Virus record (IMG/VR): IMGVR_UViG_3300025466_000103
Location: 1-35,687 of that record
Source of the DNA: a virus
Direction: 5' to 3' (one strand)
Length of the DNA: 35,687 nucleotides
The notes under the pieces are model-generated. The model saw only the letters and a program-made list of their open reading frames with translations, did no database searches and was not told the origin of the DNA. Each line of letters begins with the position of its first letter. The first letter of the stretch is position 1. Positions 5,334 to 11,676 of the stretch are shown here, piece by piece. The position numbers and the translations under genes were made by a program.

Positions 5334-5445
5334 TACGCAAGTTTAACCCCAAAGTATTATTTTTACAACACTTGTTGCAATTCTTTAAATTATGGTTTAA
5401 AGTATTACTTATAGCAATTTCGCTATGTATTTAAGGGGAACTTAA
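5334..5445. promoter_or_regulatory. Divergent promoter/operator region
   Basis: Between the repressor and the recombination operon. Rightward candidate promoter: TTGCAA (5375-5380), 17-bp spacer, TAAAGT (5398-5403). Three inverted repeats are visible: CAACA-CT-TGTTG (5366-5377), CTTTAAA-TTATGG-TTTAAAG (5383-5402, perfect arms, covering the putative -10) and ATAGC-AATTTC-GCTAT (5411-5426). AAAGTATTA is repeated at 5351-5359 and 5399-5407. A repressor bound to the middle repeat would block the rightward promoter. The leftward promoter is less clear (TTGCAA then ATACTT at 17 bp on the minus strand). Confidence 0.55.
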
Positions 5446-5676
5446 ATGTCTGAATTAAACCAAGTAATGCTAGAAATGGAAGAACGCTTAGAAATAGCGC
5501 TTCAAAACATGGAATTTGGCACAGAGTTAGCACAAGACGATATTGATGTCATTCGTGCAGCTTGTGGCAAACCTAACAACAAACGCAATGTATTGCTTCA
5601 GTCTGTATTTGAAGATTTTGGTGGTATTTTTGGAAATCCTCTTGAGTCTTTTCCAACAATTAGAGGTGCAAAATGA
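5446..5676 (+). CDS. Hypothetical early protein, 76 aa
   Basis: First gene of the rightward recombination operon. It is a 76-residue acidic protein (starts MSELNQVMLEMEERLE) with an N-terminal amphipathic helix and a second helix around QDDIDVIRAACGK. No known motif. The ribosome-binding site AAGGGGAA lies eight bases upstream, and the TTAAGGGGAACTTAAATG leader closely resembles that of the metallophosphoesterase and the leftward 65-residue gene. The stop overlaps the ERF start (ATGA). It may partner the recombination proteins, but this rests only on position. Confidence 0.7.
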   Translation: MSELNQVMLEMEERLEIALQNMEFGTELAQDDIDVIRAACGKPNNKRNVLLQSVFEDFGGIFGNPLESFPTIRGAK

Positions 5677-6107
5677 GTCAATCTGAAAGCATTGCTAACT
5701 TAGCAAAAGCACTATCCATTGTTCAAGGACAACTTACTTATGCGACCAAAGATTCTGCAAATCCGTTCTTCAAGTCTAAATACGCTGATTTGGAGAGTGT
5801 TTGGGATTCTTGCCGTTCTCTTTTATCTGCCAATGGGCTATCTGTTATACAAATGCCTGGAAACTATTTCGAGGGCCGTATGTGGCTAGTAACACGCCTT
5901 TGCCATGCGTCTGGAGAATGGATTGAGCAAGAAATGTCTATACCAGTTGCAAAACAAGATGCTCACGGCTGTTTAGCAGCTATTACCTATATGCGTAGAG
6001 GCGCTTTGACGGCTTTCTTAGGAATTGTCCAAGCTGACGATGACGGCAATACAGCATCAAACAAAACAGAATTTAAACCAGCAGTAGTTAAAGCAAAGGA
6101 AATCTAA
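5673..6107 (+). CDS. erf: ERF-family single-strand annealing protein
   Basis: A 144-residue protein with the ERF-family core: SIANLAKALSIVQGQL, then NPFFKSKYADLESVWDSCR (about 30-49), NGLSVIQMP, and a later MRRGALTAFLGIV segment before an acidic DDDGN. ERF of phage P22 forms rings that anneal complementary single strands and circularise the incoming genome. This version is shorter than P22 ERF (about 200 residues), lacking most of the C-terminal region, as is common in small phages. It is coupled to genes on both sides (ATGA upstream, TAATG downstream), directly before an SSB-like protein and close to a RecB-like exonuclease, which makes a complete recombination module. Confidence 0.85.
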   Translation: MSQSESIANLAKALSIVQGQLTYATKDSANPFFKSKYADLESVWDSCRSLLSANGLSVIQMPGNYFEGRMWLVTRLCHASGEWIEQEMSIPVAKQDAHGCLAAITYMRRGALTAFLGIVQADDDGNTASNKTEFKPAVVKAKEI

Positions 6108-6361
6108 TGTCTTATATTCCAAAAGAAGGCTCGGGGAGTTTATTCAAAAATGACCGCAAAACAACGGAAAATCACCCTGATTACACGGGTTCGATTATGG
6201 TTAATGGTAAAGAACATTACCTTTCGAGTTGGATTAAAGAAGGTAAAAAAGGCAAGTTTTTTAGCATTGCGATTGGCAAAGAAAAAGCACCAGTAGGATT
6301 TAAGTCTGCTGGTAGCGATGAAATTCAGCGCCATACCATTGAAGATGATGTTCCTTTCTAG
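6107..6361 (+). CDS. SSB-like protein with acidic DDVPF tail
   Basis: An 84-residue protein with a central beta-rich region (DYTGSIMVNGKEHYLSSWIK, GKFFSIAIGK) and a C-terminal IEDDVPF. Bacterial single-strand DNA-binding proteins end in a DDDIPF-type tip that recruits repair and replication enzymes; the match to DDVPF is striking. Together with its position between the ERF annealing protein and an exonuclease, this supports a small single-strand DNA-binding role, possibly with a minimal OB-like fold. It is much shorter than host SSB (about 170 residues) and lacks the Gly/Gln-rich linker. The start overlaps the ERF stop (TAATG). Confidence 0.6.
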   Translation: MSYIPKEGSGSLFKNDRKTTENHPDYTGSIMVNGKEHYLSSWIKEGKKGKFFSIAIGKEKAPVGFKSAGSDEIQRHTIEDDVPF

Positions 6362-6370
6362 GAGATAGCC

Positions 6371-6568
6371 ATGCTGAGTCACATCAAAGATGTTATTGGC
6401 GAAAAGGCCATTATTACAATGGAAGCCTATGGGGTAGATGAAGAAAGAAGGTTAATTTCTTTTGAACCCATAGATTTAGAGTTAATACTCAAAGATGTGA
6501 TTCAGGTATGCGCTGATATGTGCATTACTGAAATAGATAGAGAAGCAATTTTAGAATTACTTAAATAA
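6371..6568 (+). CDS. Hypothetical protein, 65 aa
   Basis: A 65-residue acidic protein (starts MLSHIKDVIGEKAI). A beta segment is followed by two predicted helices (IDLELILKDVIQVCADMCI and ITEIDREAILELLK). No family recognised. A good AGGAG ribosome-binding site precedes the ATG. It sits between the SSB-like gene and the exonuclease and is probably co-transcribed with them. Confidence 0.65.
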   Translation: MLSHIKDVIGEKAIITMEAYGVDEERRLISFEPIDLELILKDVIQVCADMCITEIDREAILELLK

Positions 6569-6587
6569 GCATTTAAAGGGGAAATAA

Positions 6588-7337
6588 ATGTCAGAACATT
6601 GGTACTGTGCCGTTACAGGCTCACCACGCTATACAACTACAGGTAAAAATGGAAAAGAACGCAATACAACTTTGCGAGATGCAAAAGCAGCACCAGGCAC
6701 TCTCGTACCTTCCGTTTCTACAATTAACAGCCAATTATCTAAAGCTGGACTTGACACTTGGAAACAAACCCAAGTCTTGTATGCTGCTACAGAAAACCCA
6801 CGATTAGATGGGGAAGATGAAAAATCTTGGATTTCTAGAATATTAGAGTTAGCCAAGCGCAAAAGTCGTGAAGCTGCTGATAGAGGCACAATTATCCACG
6901 ATTGGATAGAAGCCCACTATTCGCAAGAATATGTGCCAGATATGCCAGCGTATGTCAAAACTGTAGATGAGGCTATAACGGCCCATTTTGGGGCGCAGTT
7001 ATGGATTCCTGAACAGAGTTTAGTTAACGCAGCAGAAGGATATGGTGGTAAATGCGATTTGTATTGCAAGCCACACCATGACTTCTCTGGGGTCGTTATT
7101 GACTTCAAAACCACGGAGAAATTCCCTGGTGATTTAACACCCTACCTAGAGCATACACTACAGCTTGCAGCGTATAGAGAGGTTTTAGCCCCATCTGCAC
7201 GATGCGCTAATGTCTATATCAATGGTGAAACAAATGTAGTCGCTATTTATGAACATAGCGAGCAAGACCTTAGAGATGGCTACCAGATGTTTCTAAATTT
7301 GGTAAATATTTATAAATTGAAAAATAAGTTAAACTAA
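6588..7337 (+). CDS. RecB/Cas4-like PD-(D/E)XK exonuclease
   Basis: A 249-residue nuclease with the full RecB-type motif set: GTIIHDWIE (residues 100-108, conserved His104), GGKCDLY (153-159, Asp157), VVIDFKTTE (169-177, the Asp172-x-Lys174 pair) and HTLQLAAYREVL (189-200, the QxxxY motif). Enzymes of this fold resect DNA ends, and in phages they are commonly paired with annealing proteins such as ERF, Redbeta or RecT, as here. The start has an AAGGGGAA ribosome-binding site. It closes the recombination operon; the 260 bp behind it are non-coding. It resembles the PDDEXK_1/Cas4 group more than lambda exonuclease. Confidence 0.82.
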   Translation: MSEHWYCAVTGSPRYTTTGKNGKERNTTLRDAKAAPGTLVPSVSTINSQLSKAGLDTWKQTQVLYAATENPRLDGEDEKSWISRILELAKRKSREAADRGTIIHDWIEAHYSQEYVPDMPAYVKTVDEAITAHFGAQLWIPEQSLVNAAEGYGGKCDLYCKPHHDFSGVVIDFKTTEKFPGDLTPYLEHTLQLAAYREVLAPSARCANVYINGETNVVAIYEHSEQDLRDGYQMFLNLVNIYKLKNKLN

Positions 7338-7598
7338 TTACGAGGCTGGCTTGGTTTCCCCTTCCATTACTCCTTCACACGAGAGTCAGCCTCACCTTCC
7401 AATGACCGAAAGCGTAAAGAAGCAAGTAGGTCGCCTTTTTGTCTCTTTTTTACAACAAACATAGGGTATATCCTTATGTCAAAGTGCATGAAACTTTAAT
7501 AAATTACTTACATAGCAGGTCTTGACACTATTCAGCTTTATGGCCCTTTGGGATTTCAAACTAAAAAGACATGACCTGCTACTTTTAATTGGGGATTT
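7338..7598. ncRNA. Non-coding gap with two long inverted repeats
   Basis: About 260 bp with no supported ORF. GAGGCTG (7342-7348) pairs with CAGCCTC (7387-7393) and is followed, after 40 bases, by T runs at about 7434-7438 and 7444-7450. TAGCAGGTC (7513-7521) pairs with GACCTGCTA (7573-7581), enclosing 51 bases; the next-inner bases also partly pair. The first element could terminate the recombination operon or be a small RNA; the second sits just before the 77-residue gene and could be a leader structure. A TTGACA at 7522-7527 has no convincing -10 partner. Confidence 0.4.
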
Positions 7599-7832
7599 AT
7601 GCAAACATATATTAGTAGTGTATTTGAGGGTGAAGCCCCTTGTGACCATTGCAGTCAAAAAACAGACTGTCAAGAGTATGAATTAGCTTGTAGGGCATTT
7701 TCTTATTATGTTTTGCATGGCAGATTTCACGACCATACAGTCAGGATGCCAACCCATAACTTATTTAACAAAATCTTTAAAGAAGATGATAAAGCGTTAA
7801 AAAATTATCTTAAATCTAAGGAAGCAGAATGA
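7599..7832 (+). CDS. Cys-rich small phage protein, 77 aa
   Basis: A 77-residue protein with Cys15, Cys18, Cys24 and Cys31 (CDHCSQKTDCQEYELAC) followed by a basic, His-containing part and MPTHNLFNKIFKEDDKAL. Four cysteines in this spacing suggest a zinc-binding fold; related small proteins with C-x2-C-x5-C-x6-C and a C-terminal P...YxxIF block are common in phages of Gram-negative bacteria, with unknown function. A GGGGAT-type ribosome-binding site precedes the start, and the stop overlaps the FkbM gene (ATGA). It opens the second part of the rightward operon. Confidence 0.7.
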   Translation: MQTYISSVFEGEAPCDHCSQKTDCQEYELACRAFSYYVLHGRFHDHTVRMPTHNLFNKIFKEDDKALKNYLKSKEAE

Positions 7833-8608
7833 ACCCTATTGCATTTGTAGTTACATCAACTAACCAAGGTACTCTTATTCTTAATAAAAACGACTATAAG
7901 ATGGTAGAAGATGGTAAAGGCTTTGGAGTAGGATTTTCTTTATTAAATACAGGTAGTTACGATGCAAATGAAGTAGATTTTTTAAAGATTATTTTGCAAA
8001 AAAGGCGTGAAAACTTTGGTGATGGCGTAATAGCAATAGATTGCGGTGCAAATATTGGTGTACATACAGTATCTTGGGGTAGATTAATGACAACTTGGGG
8101 TCATATTATTAGCCTAGAAGCCCAAGAAAAGATTTACTATGCTTTGTGCGGAAATATCGCTATAAACAACTGTTTTAATGTCACGGCTAAAAATTTAGCA
8201 GTTGGCGCAGAAAATGGCAGCTTAACGATTCCAGAACCCAATTATTTTAAGCCTTCTTCTTATGGTTCTTTAGAGTTAAAAGACCATCCAGAAAAAGAAG
8301 ATATTGGTCAAGAAGTTACTAGCAAAAAACAAATTGGTCTAGTAACAATAGACTCTATAGGCTTGCAAAGATGCGACTTGATTAAGATTGATGTAGAACG
8401 CATGGAAGAAGAAGTATTAGCTGGCGCATGGAAAGTCATAGATGAGTGCCATCCTGTGCTGTTTATTGAAGTAGCAAAGTGTACAAGTTTAGATGCAGCC
8501 TTAACAGAACATGGTTACAAACTATACCCATTAGGCGCTAATCTGTTAGCTGTGCATGAATCTGACCCTATGCAAGTTACTGTTAATGAAAATGGGCTAA
8601 CAATATGA
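7829..8608 (+). CDS. FkbM-family methyltransferase
   Basis: A 259-residue S-adenosylmethionine-dependent methyltransferase. Motif I is AIDCGANIGVHT (about residues 71-82); IISLEA follows as the acidic ligand strand, then the family-typical NLAVGAENG, VTIDSIGLQRCDLIKIDVER and PVLFIEV blocks. FkbM enzymes O-methylate sugars or related small molecules; viral copies are thought to modify glycans. A GT9-type glycosyltransferase lies in the late region of the same genome, so both may modify virion or host-surface sugars, although they are far apart and differently transcribed. The gene is coupled at both ends (ATGA). Confidence 0.85.
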   Translation: MNPIAFVVTSTNQGTLILNKNDYKMVEDGKGFGVGFSLLNTGSYDANEVDFLKIILQKRRENFGDGVIAIDCGANIGVHTVSWGRLMTTWGHIISLEAQEKIYYALCGNIAINNCFNVTAKNLAVGAENGSLTIPEPNYFKPSSYGSLELKDHPEKEDIGQEVTSKKQIGLVTIDSIGLQRCDLIKIDVERMEEEVLAGAWKVIDECHPVLFIEVAKCTSLDAALTEHGYKLYPLGANLLAVHESDPMQVTVNENGLTI

Positions 8609-8805
8609 GATATAGACCTAAATCTGCTTTTAAAGAAATGTTTAAGTATAAAAATCACATTACGCACACTCTTGAAAAGCTAGTCGCCATTGAAAGCAAA
8701 AGACGCATTGTAGAAGTGTCTAGTGGGCCATTATGGTATATCTTTGGCTACAAATTAGTGTCTAAACCTTGGTTAACTTACGAGGAAATGTATGACTGCA
8801 AATGA
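8605..8805 (+). CDS. Basic hypothetical protein, 66 aa
   Basis: A 66-residue basic protein (starts MRYRPKSAFKEMFKYK). The middle contains ESKRRIVEVSSGPLWYIFGY. No known motif or membrane segment is evident. The start overlaps the FkbM stop (ATGA), and the gene overlaps the next one by 14 bp. Function unknown. Confidence 0.65.
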   Translation: MRYRPKSAFKEMFKYKNHITHTLEKLVAIESKRRIVEVSSGPLWYIFGYKLVSKPWLTYEEMYDCK

Positions 8806-9031
8806 ACTAGCTGATGAATTAGATAAGTCTAGACAAAAACCCTATACATCTGAGCATTTAGTTGGTAAAGCCGCCAATATGTTGCGCCAATTTGGGCTTG
8901 CAGAAAGCATTGTTAAACAGCAAGCACTTGAAATAGAAGAATGGAAACGCAAGTACAAAGATATGCACAACTTGGCAACACAGGCAATGAGCAAAGTACA
9001 TCAATTAGAAAAAAAGGCACAAGAGAAATGA
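8792..9031 (+). CDS. Coiled-coil hypothetical protein, 79 aa
   Basis: A 79-residue helical protein (starts MTANELADELDKSRQK) whose second half (VKQQALEIEEWKRKYKDMHN and on to QLEKKAQEK) is a likely coiled coil. Small phage proteins with an ELADxLD opening followed by a coiled coil are common near such gene clusters; their function is unknown. A GAGGAA site precedes the ATG. Its last seven codons and stop lie in a 22-bp sequence that recurs exactly at the end of the next gene. Confidence 0.7.
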   Translation: MTANELADELDKSRQKPYTSEHLVGKAANMLRQFGLAESIVKQQALEIEEWKRKYKDMHNLATQAMSKVHQLEKKAQEK

Positions 9032-9267
9032 TTAAAAATAACCATGACGGCACAATTACTTTAATTGATGTATGGACTGCTTGTTCTGCTTGCGGTCAAA
9101 AAGTTACTGGTGATTCTATTCATACTTGCTCGCCACAGCTAAAGACACTAACAGATGAGGAAATAATTGATATAGCTAAAGAACATATACATCAAAGACT
9201 CGAAGGAGAAAGATTTGGTTATGTTGAATTTGCTAGAGCAATACTAAAAAAGGCACAAGAGAAATGA
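9010..9267 (+). repeat. 22-bp direct repeat bracketing one gene
   Basis: AAAAAAGGCACAAGAGAAAT followed by GA occurs at 9010-9031 and again at 9246-9267. Each copy encodes the final KKAQEK of one gene and the ribosome-binding site and start of the next, so the intervening 236 bp is a gene cassette (9028-9267) flanked by identical ends. Recombination between the copies would remove that gene and restore an intact junction. Confidence 0.8.
9028..9267 (+). CDS. Small protein with CxxC and LTDEEI...FARAIL motifs
   Basis: A 79-residue protein. The N-terminal half has CSACGQK and a later Cys (residues about 19-34), a possible zinc site. The C-terminal half has LKTLTDEEIIDIAKE followed by YVEFARAILKKAQ, the same LTDEEI...FAR pattern as the gene at 822-1007. 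The start at 9028 (ATGA overlap with the preceding stop) is preferred over an earlier ATG at 8941, which lies in another frame within the preceding gene. The gene is bracketed by a 22-bp direct repeat, suggesting it was gained by, or can be lost through, recombination. Confidence 0.7.
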   Translation: MIKNNHDGTITLIDVWTACSACGQKVTGDSIHTCSPQLKTLTDEEIIDIAKEHIHQRLEGERFGYVEFARAILKKAQEK

Positions 9268-9455
9268 ACTATTCAGACTTTGTAATTCGCAGTTGTCGTA
9301 AAACCCCTAATTCAATGGCAGAAGCGTTTAAAACAGATGATTGGTGTGTAGCTATTACTAAGCCAAAAGAAAGCGAATACAGCGTGTTTTGGAGTGTTTT
9401 AGGGGTATTAACAACACTAGCTTTAGTGGCTTATTTAATAATTACCCGTTTTTGA
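9264..9455 (+). CDS. Small tail-anchored membrane protein, 63 aa
   Basis: A 63-residue protein with a soluble N-terminal part (starts MNYSDFVIRSCRKTPNSMAE) and one C-terminal membrane helix (about residues 43-61, including LGVLTTLALVAYLIITRF). It would be anchored with its N-terminus in the cytoplasm or periplasm; orientation is unclear. The start overlaps the preceding stop (ATGA) at the end of the second copy of the 22-bp repeat. It is the last gene before the promoter-hairpin module of HNH copy B. Function unknown. Confidence 0.65.
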   Translation: MNYSDFVIRSCRKTPNSMAEAFKTDDWCVAITKPKESEYSVFWSVLGVLTTLALVAYLIITRF

Positions 9456-9496
9456 TATAATAACGAAAACCCCTAGTAGTTTTCGCTACATAGGGG
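9453..9496 (+). promoter_or_regulatory. Extended -10 promoter and hairpin upstream of HNH copy B
   Basis: TGATATAAT at 9453-9461 is a perfect extended -10 element. After AACG comes AAAACCCCTA, then GTAG-TTTTCG-CTAC and TAGGGG, forming a stem at 9470-9496. The HNH start codon is 30 nt downstream. Transcription from this box would begin just before the hairpin, placing it at the very 5' end of the mRNA. The same layout precedes the other two HNH/AP2 genes. It could alternatively be a terminator for the upstream operon (a TTTC run follows the stem). Confidence 0.65.
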
Positions 9497-9526
9497 TTTC
9501 TGACCACCACAATATAGAGGTATTGC

Positions 9527-10018
9527 ATGGCTGACCAAATTATATCCCAACAAAAATTAAAAGAAACTTTTGATTACGAAAATGGAAATTTATACTGGAA
9601 AAATGCAAGACAAAGCATAAAAGCTGGTACTAAAGCTGGAACATTAAACCAAGATGGTTATGTTCATATTAAAGTTGATAAAAAAAGATACAGAGGTCAT
9701 AGACTTATATTCTTCTATCATTATGGATATTTTCCTTTTGAGGTTGACCATATAAATGGAATAAGAAATGACAATAGAATTGAAAATTTAAGAGAAGCCA
9801 CTAAAAGTCAAAACGCACATAATAAACAAAAACCAATTAACAATAAATCAGGTGTTAAAGGTGTGCATTGGAGAAAAGACGCAAATAAATGGGCTGTTGA
9901 AATAGCATTAAATGGGAAAAAATACCATTTTGGTCATTACACAGATTTTAAAGATGCTTGTTTTGTTGCTTTACAAAAGCGTTATGAATTACACAAGAAT
10001 TACGCAAAAGCGCTTTAA
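9527..10018 (+). CDS. HNH endonuclease with AP2 DNA-binding domain (copy B)
   Basis: A 163-residue paralogue of the copies at 1854-2348 and 34413-34925. The order is the same: N-terminal FDYENGNLYWKNAR (15-28), HRLIF (58-62), HNH core VDHINGIRNDNRIENLREAT (73-92), then an AP2-like part with SGVKGVHW (108-115) and KYHFGHY (132-138). The expected activity is sequence-specific DNA cleavage with self-propagation between phages. It is the last rightward gene, and its stop overlaps the end of the convergent lysozyme gene by 4 bp, so it has inserted precisely at the junction between the early and late transcription units. An AGAGGT ribosome-binding site lies 8 bases upstream. Confidence 0.9.
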   Translation: MADQIISQQKLKETFDYENGNLYWKNARQSIKAGTKAGTLNQDGYVHIKVDKKRYRGHRLIFFYHYGYFPFEVDHINGIRNDNRIENLREATKSQNAHNKQKPINNKSGVKGVHWRKDANKWAVEIALNGKKYHFGHYTDFKDACFVALQKRYELHKNYAKAL

Positions 10019-10533
10019 CCGTTCTTGCACATATTTAATGCTTCTTTTTCTTCATTATCGACACGCTTTAACCATCCTGCACCAAAGATAGGAAATGTCT
10101 TTAATGAACGGTAGTATTCCCGCCTAGTTTCTGAGAATTTTGAGATAAGAGTTGCACTATTAGTTGCGAGAATAAGGCTTCTTGTTGCTGGGCCAATAAC
10201 TCCGTCAGGTACACATCCAAGAGATTGTTGAAGCAATTTAACGCTTCTGCCTGGGCCTGCGTTAACTGCCATTGAAAAACTAAGCAAGTCGAGTCCCCTA
10301 GGTAATACTTCTCCATAGCAAGGCCTCCAGTATCTTTGTTCATATAAAGGTGCTACAAGGTCAGGAGTAAGGTTTTTCATACTATTAACAGGATGACCTA
10401 CCCATTCTTCCCAAACCGCTTTAGTAACGCCTAGATTCGTTTCTCCGCCTGGGTCACCTTTAAGGCCTTGTGCGCCAGTCCAACCACCTTCAGACTTTAA
10501 AACTAATGCTAAACACTCTTTAAAATTGTTCAT
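10015..10533 (-). CDS. Endolysin: GH108 muramidase with peptidoglycan-binding domain
   Basis: A 172-residue lysozyme. The N-terminal glycosyl hydrolase 108 domain has KSEGGW (residues 13-18, catalytic Glu15) and DPGGETNLGVT, both typical of the family. The C-terminal part from about residue 80 (DLLSFSMAVNAGPG, LLQQSLG, DGVIGPATRSLI) matches the PG_binding_3 domain that follows it in phage and bacterial members. It cleaves the glycan strands of peptidoglycan. No signal peptide or SAR segment is evident, so release needs a holin, and two holin-like genes lie upstream in the same operon. It is the last gene of the late transcript and overlaps the convergent HNH gene by 4 bp. The start is coupled (ATGA) to the spanin-like gene. 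Confidence 0.88.
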   Translation of the reverse strand: MNNFKECLALVLKSEGGWTGAQGLKGDPGGETNLGVTKAVWEEWVGHPVNSMKNLTPDLVAPLYEQRYWRPCYGEVLPRGLDLLSFSMAVNAGPGRSVKLLQQSLGCVPDGVIGPATRSLILATNSATLISKFSETRREYYRSLKTFPIFGAGWLKRVDNEEKEALNMCKNG

Positions 10534-10940
10534 TTAATGCCTATTTGGGCGTTTATCCATTCTTGCAAACTAACTACTTGTTGGGTTGTTTCTGAGCAGG
10601 AGCCAGCAAGAACATTGTAGGCGGTGATAACATCAACTGACTTGGGGGTAGTGGAAAGTCCTGACACTTGACTGCTGTTACTGTTCCACACGCTTGTAGA
10701 TTTGTAATAATTCCGCAAAGCAGCAATTTTTGCATCGTATTCATTGGCGATTCCTTTAGTGACTAAAGCGTGTTGTTTTTGGATTGACTCGACATGGGCT
10801 TCTTGTATTTTGGCAATAGCCTCGACTTCTACTTTAAAATTAACATATTTGTTATGTTGATATTTTCCATAACCAAAACCAGCTAAAGCTATAACGCTTA
10901 AACCAGCCATAATCCATGTACTTATAGGCAATGGAAACAT
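10530..10940 (-). CDS. Rz-like inner-membrane spanin
   Basis: A 136-residue protein with an N-terminal membrane anchor (about residues 9-25, WIMAGLSVIALAGFGYG), a long charged coiled-coil region (about 33-75) and a C-terminal part with a Cys and SETTQQVVSLQEWINAQ. This is the architecture of i-spanins, which join with an outer-membrane partner to fuse the two membranes of Gram-negative hosts in the last step of lysis. No separate lipoprotein Rz1 with a lipobox was recognised; an embedded frame cannot be excluded. It sits next to the endolysin and is coupled to genes on both sides. Confidence 0.7.
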   Translation of the reverse strand: MFPLPISTWIMAGLSVIALAGFGYGKYQHNKYVNFKVEVEAIAKIQEAHVESIQKQHALVTKGIANEYDAKIAALRNYYKSTSVWNSNSSQVSGLSTTPKSVDVITAYNVLAGSCSETTQQVVSLQEWINAQIGIK

Positions 10941-11494
10941 TAAACAATCCTTGGTGAAAAAGCAAAAGTAGCAGGGTAATCTTTTATAAGTGCGGTATTG
11001 TCAACCCATTGTGTAGGAGTAATAAACCCTGGTTCTACGAGGGCCTTGATGTTCCAGCCAAAGTTTAAATATAAACACTTAGAACCTAATTTCTTGTAAT
11101 AAACCCATTGAAATAGACCATGACCTTTAACAAGGATATGACCAGGTTTTGTAGGGCTACAGTCTAAATCGCCTGAATAGCTCATTCCTGTAGAACCATC
11201 AAAGGTTTTTACGGCAAAGCCGTAGAAAGGATTTCTCCATAACCAATGGCATCTTGACCACCAACTAGGGGGAAATAAATTTTGAAAAGTATGGTCACCA
11301 TCTAAGCTATTGTCTGGAGTTTGAAACCATGACAAAAACTTAAATAATCTTGGCCCATTTCCTTGCTTTGTAGCGTTGTCTAACCAACCTACTTGATTAG
11401 ACTTAAATAGCACGATTAATGGTGCTAATGGATAAGTTAACGCTGTGCCAATTAGGTTAATAATGACTAAAAACGGATATAAGATGTAGTTCAT
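10940..11494 (-). CDS. Membrane-associated lysis-cassette protein of unknown function
   Basis: A 184-residue protein with one or two hydrophobic N-terminal segments (about residues 3-30, NYILYPFLVIINLIGTALTY and PLAPLIVLF), then a Trp/Pro/Gly-rich soluble part (PPSWWSRCHWLWRNPFYGFAV, HGLFQWVYYKK, YLNFGWNIKA). It resembles a group of conserved phage proteins, annotated only as hypothetical, located in lysis cassettes. The position between spanin and holin-like genes suggests a role in lysis or at the envelope, but nothing in the sequence proves it. Overlaps: 1 bp with the spanin gene and ATGA with the upstream holin-like gene. Confidence 0.65.
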   Translation of the reverse strand: MNYILYPFLVIINLIGTALTYPLAPLIVLFKSNQVGWLDNATKQGNGPRLFKFLSWFQTPDNSLDGDHTFQNLFPPSWWSRCHWLWRNPFYGFAVKTFDGSTGMSYSGDLDCSPTKPGHILVKGHGLFQWVYYKKLGSKCLYLNFGWNIKALVEPGFITPTQWVDNTALIKDYPATFAFSPRIV

Positions 11495-11676
11495 TCTACA
11501 GGCCCAGTAGTAAGAAAACGCAATATAGCCACAATAATACCAATGCCAACCAGCAATACGCCATAGTATCTTTCGCTTATAACTGACTGCAAATATGAAA
11601 AATTATCAAATAAAGCACCAAAAATAACCAACGCAAGCGAGAACCACATAGTCCTCGATTGACGCATACGCTTCAT
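11491..11676 (-). CDS. Holin-like protein with two membrane helices
   Basis: A 61-residue protein when started at the ATG that overlaps the upstream stop (ATGA at 11676-11673). A longer frame to 11748 would overlap the previous gene by 76 bp and is rejected. The sequence begins MKRMRQSRTMWFSLALVIFG, with a first membrane helix (about 11-22), a loop SYLQSVISERY and a second helix (about 40-54, VLLVGIGIIVAIL). Proteins with an RSRTMWF opening, two helices and a short polar end are frequent next to endolysins in phages and are regarded as holins. With an even number of helices and a basic start, both ends would lie in the cytoplasm (class II-type). Confidence 0.65.
   Translation of the reverse strand: MKRMRQSRTMWFSLALVIFGALFDNFSYLQSVISERYYGVLLVGIGIIVAILRFLTTGPVE

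Noticed and set aside
7342-7393. A tRNA-like outline: a 7-bp stem with a following ACC
   Set aside because: Only 52 nt are enclosed, there is no T-loop GTTC-type sequence and no recognisable anticodon arm, so it is treated as an inverted repeat.
8941-9267. 108-residue frame starting inside the coiled-coil gene
   Set aside because: The start at 9028 is coupled (ATGA) with a ribosome-binding site; the earlier ATG lies within another gene in a different frame.
9453-9496. CRISPR-like or multi-copy repeat family based on the CCCCTA hairpins
   Set aside because: Only three dispersed copies exist, each tied to an HNH gene, with no spacer array.
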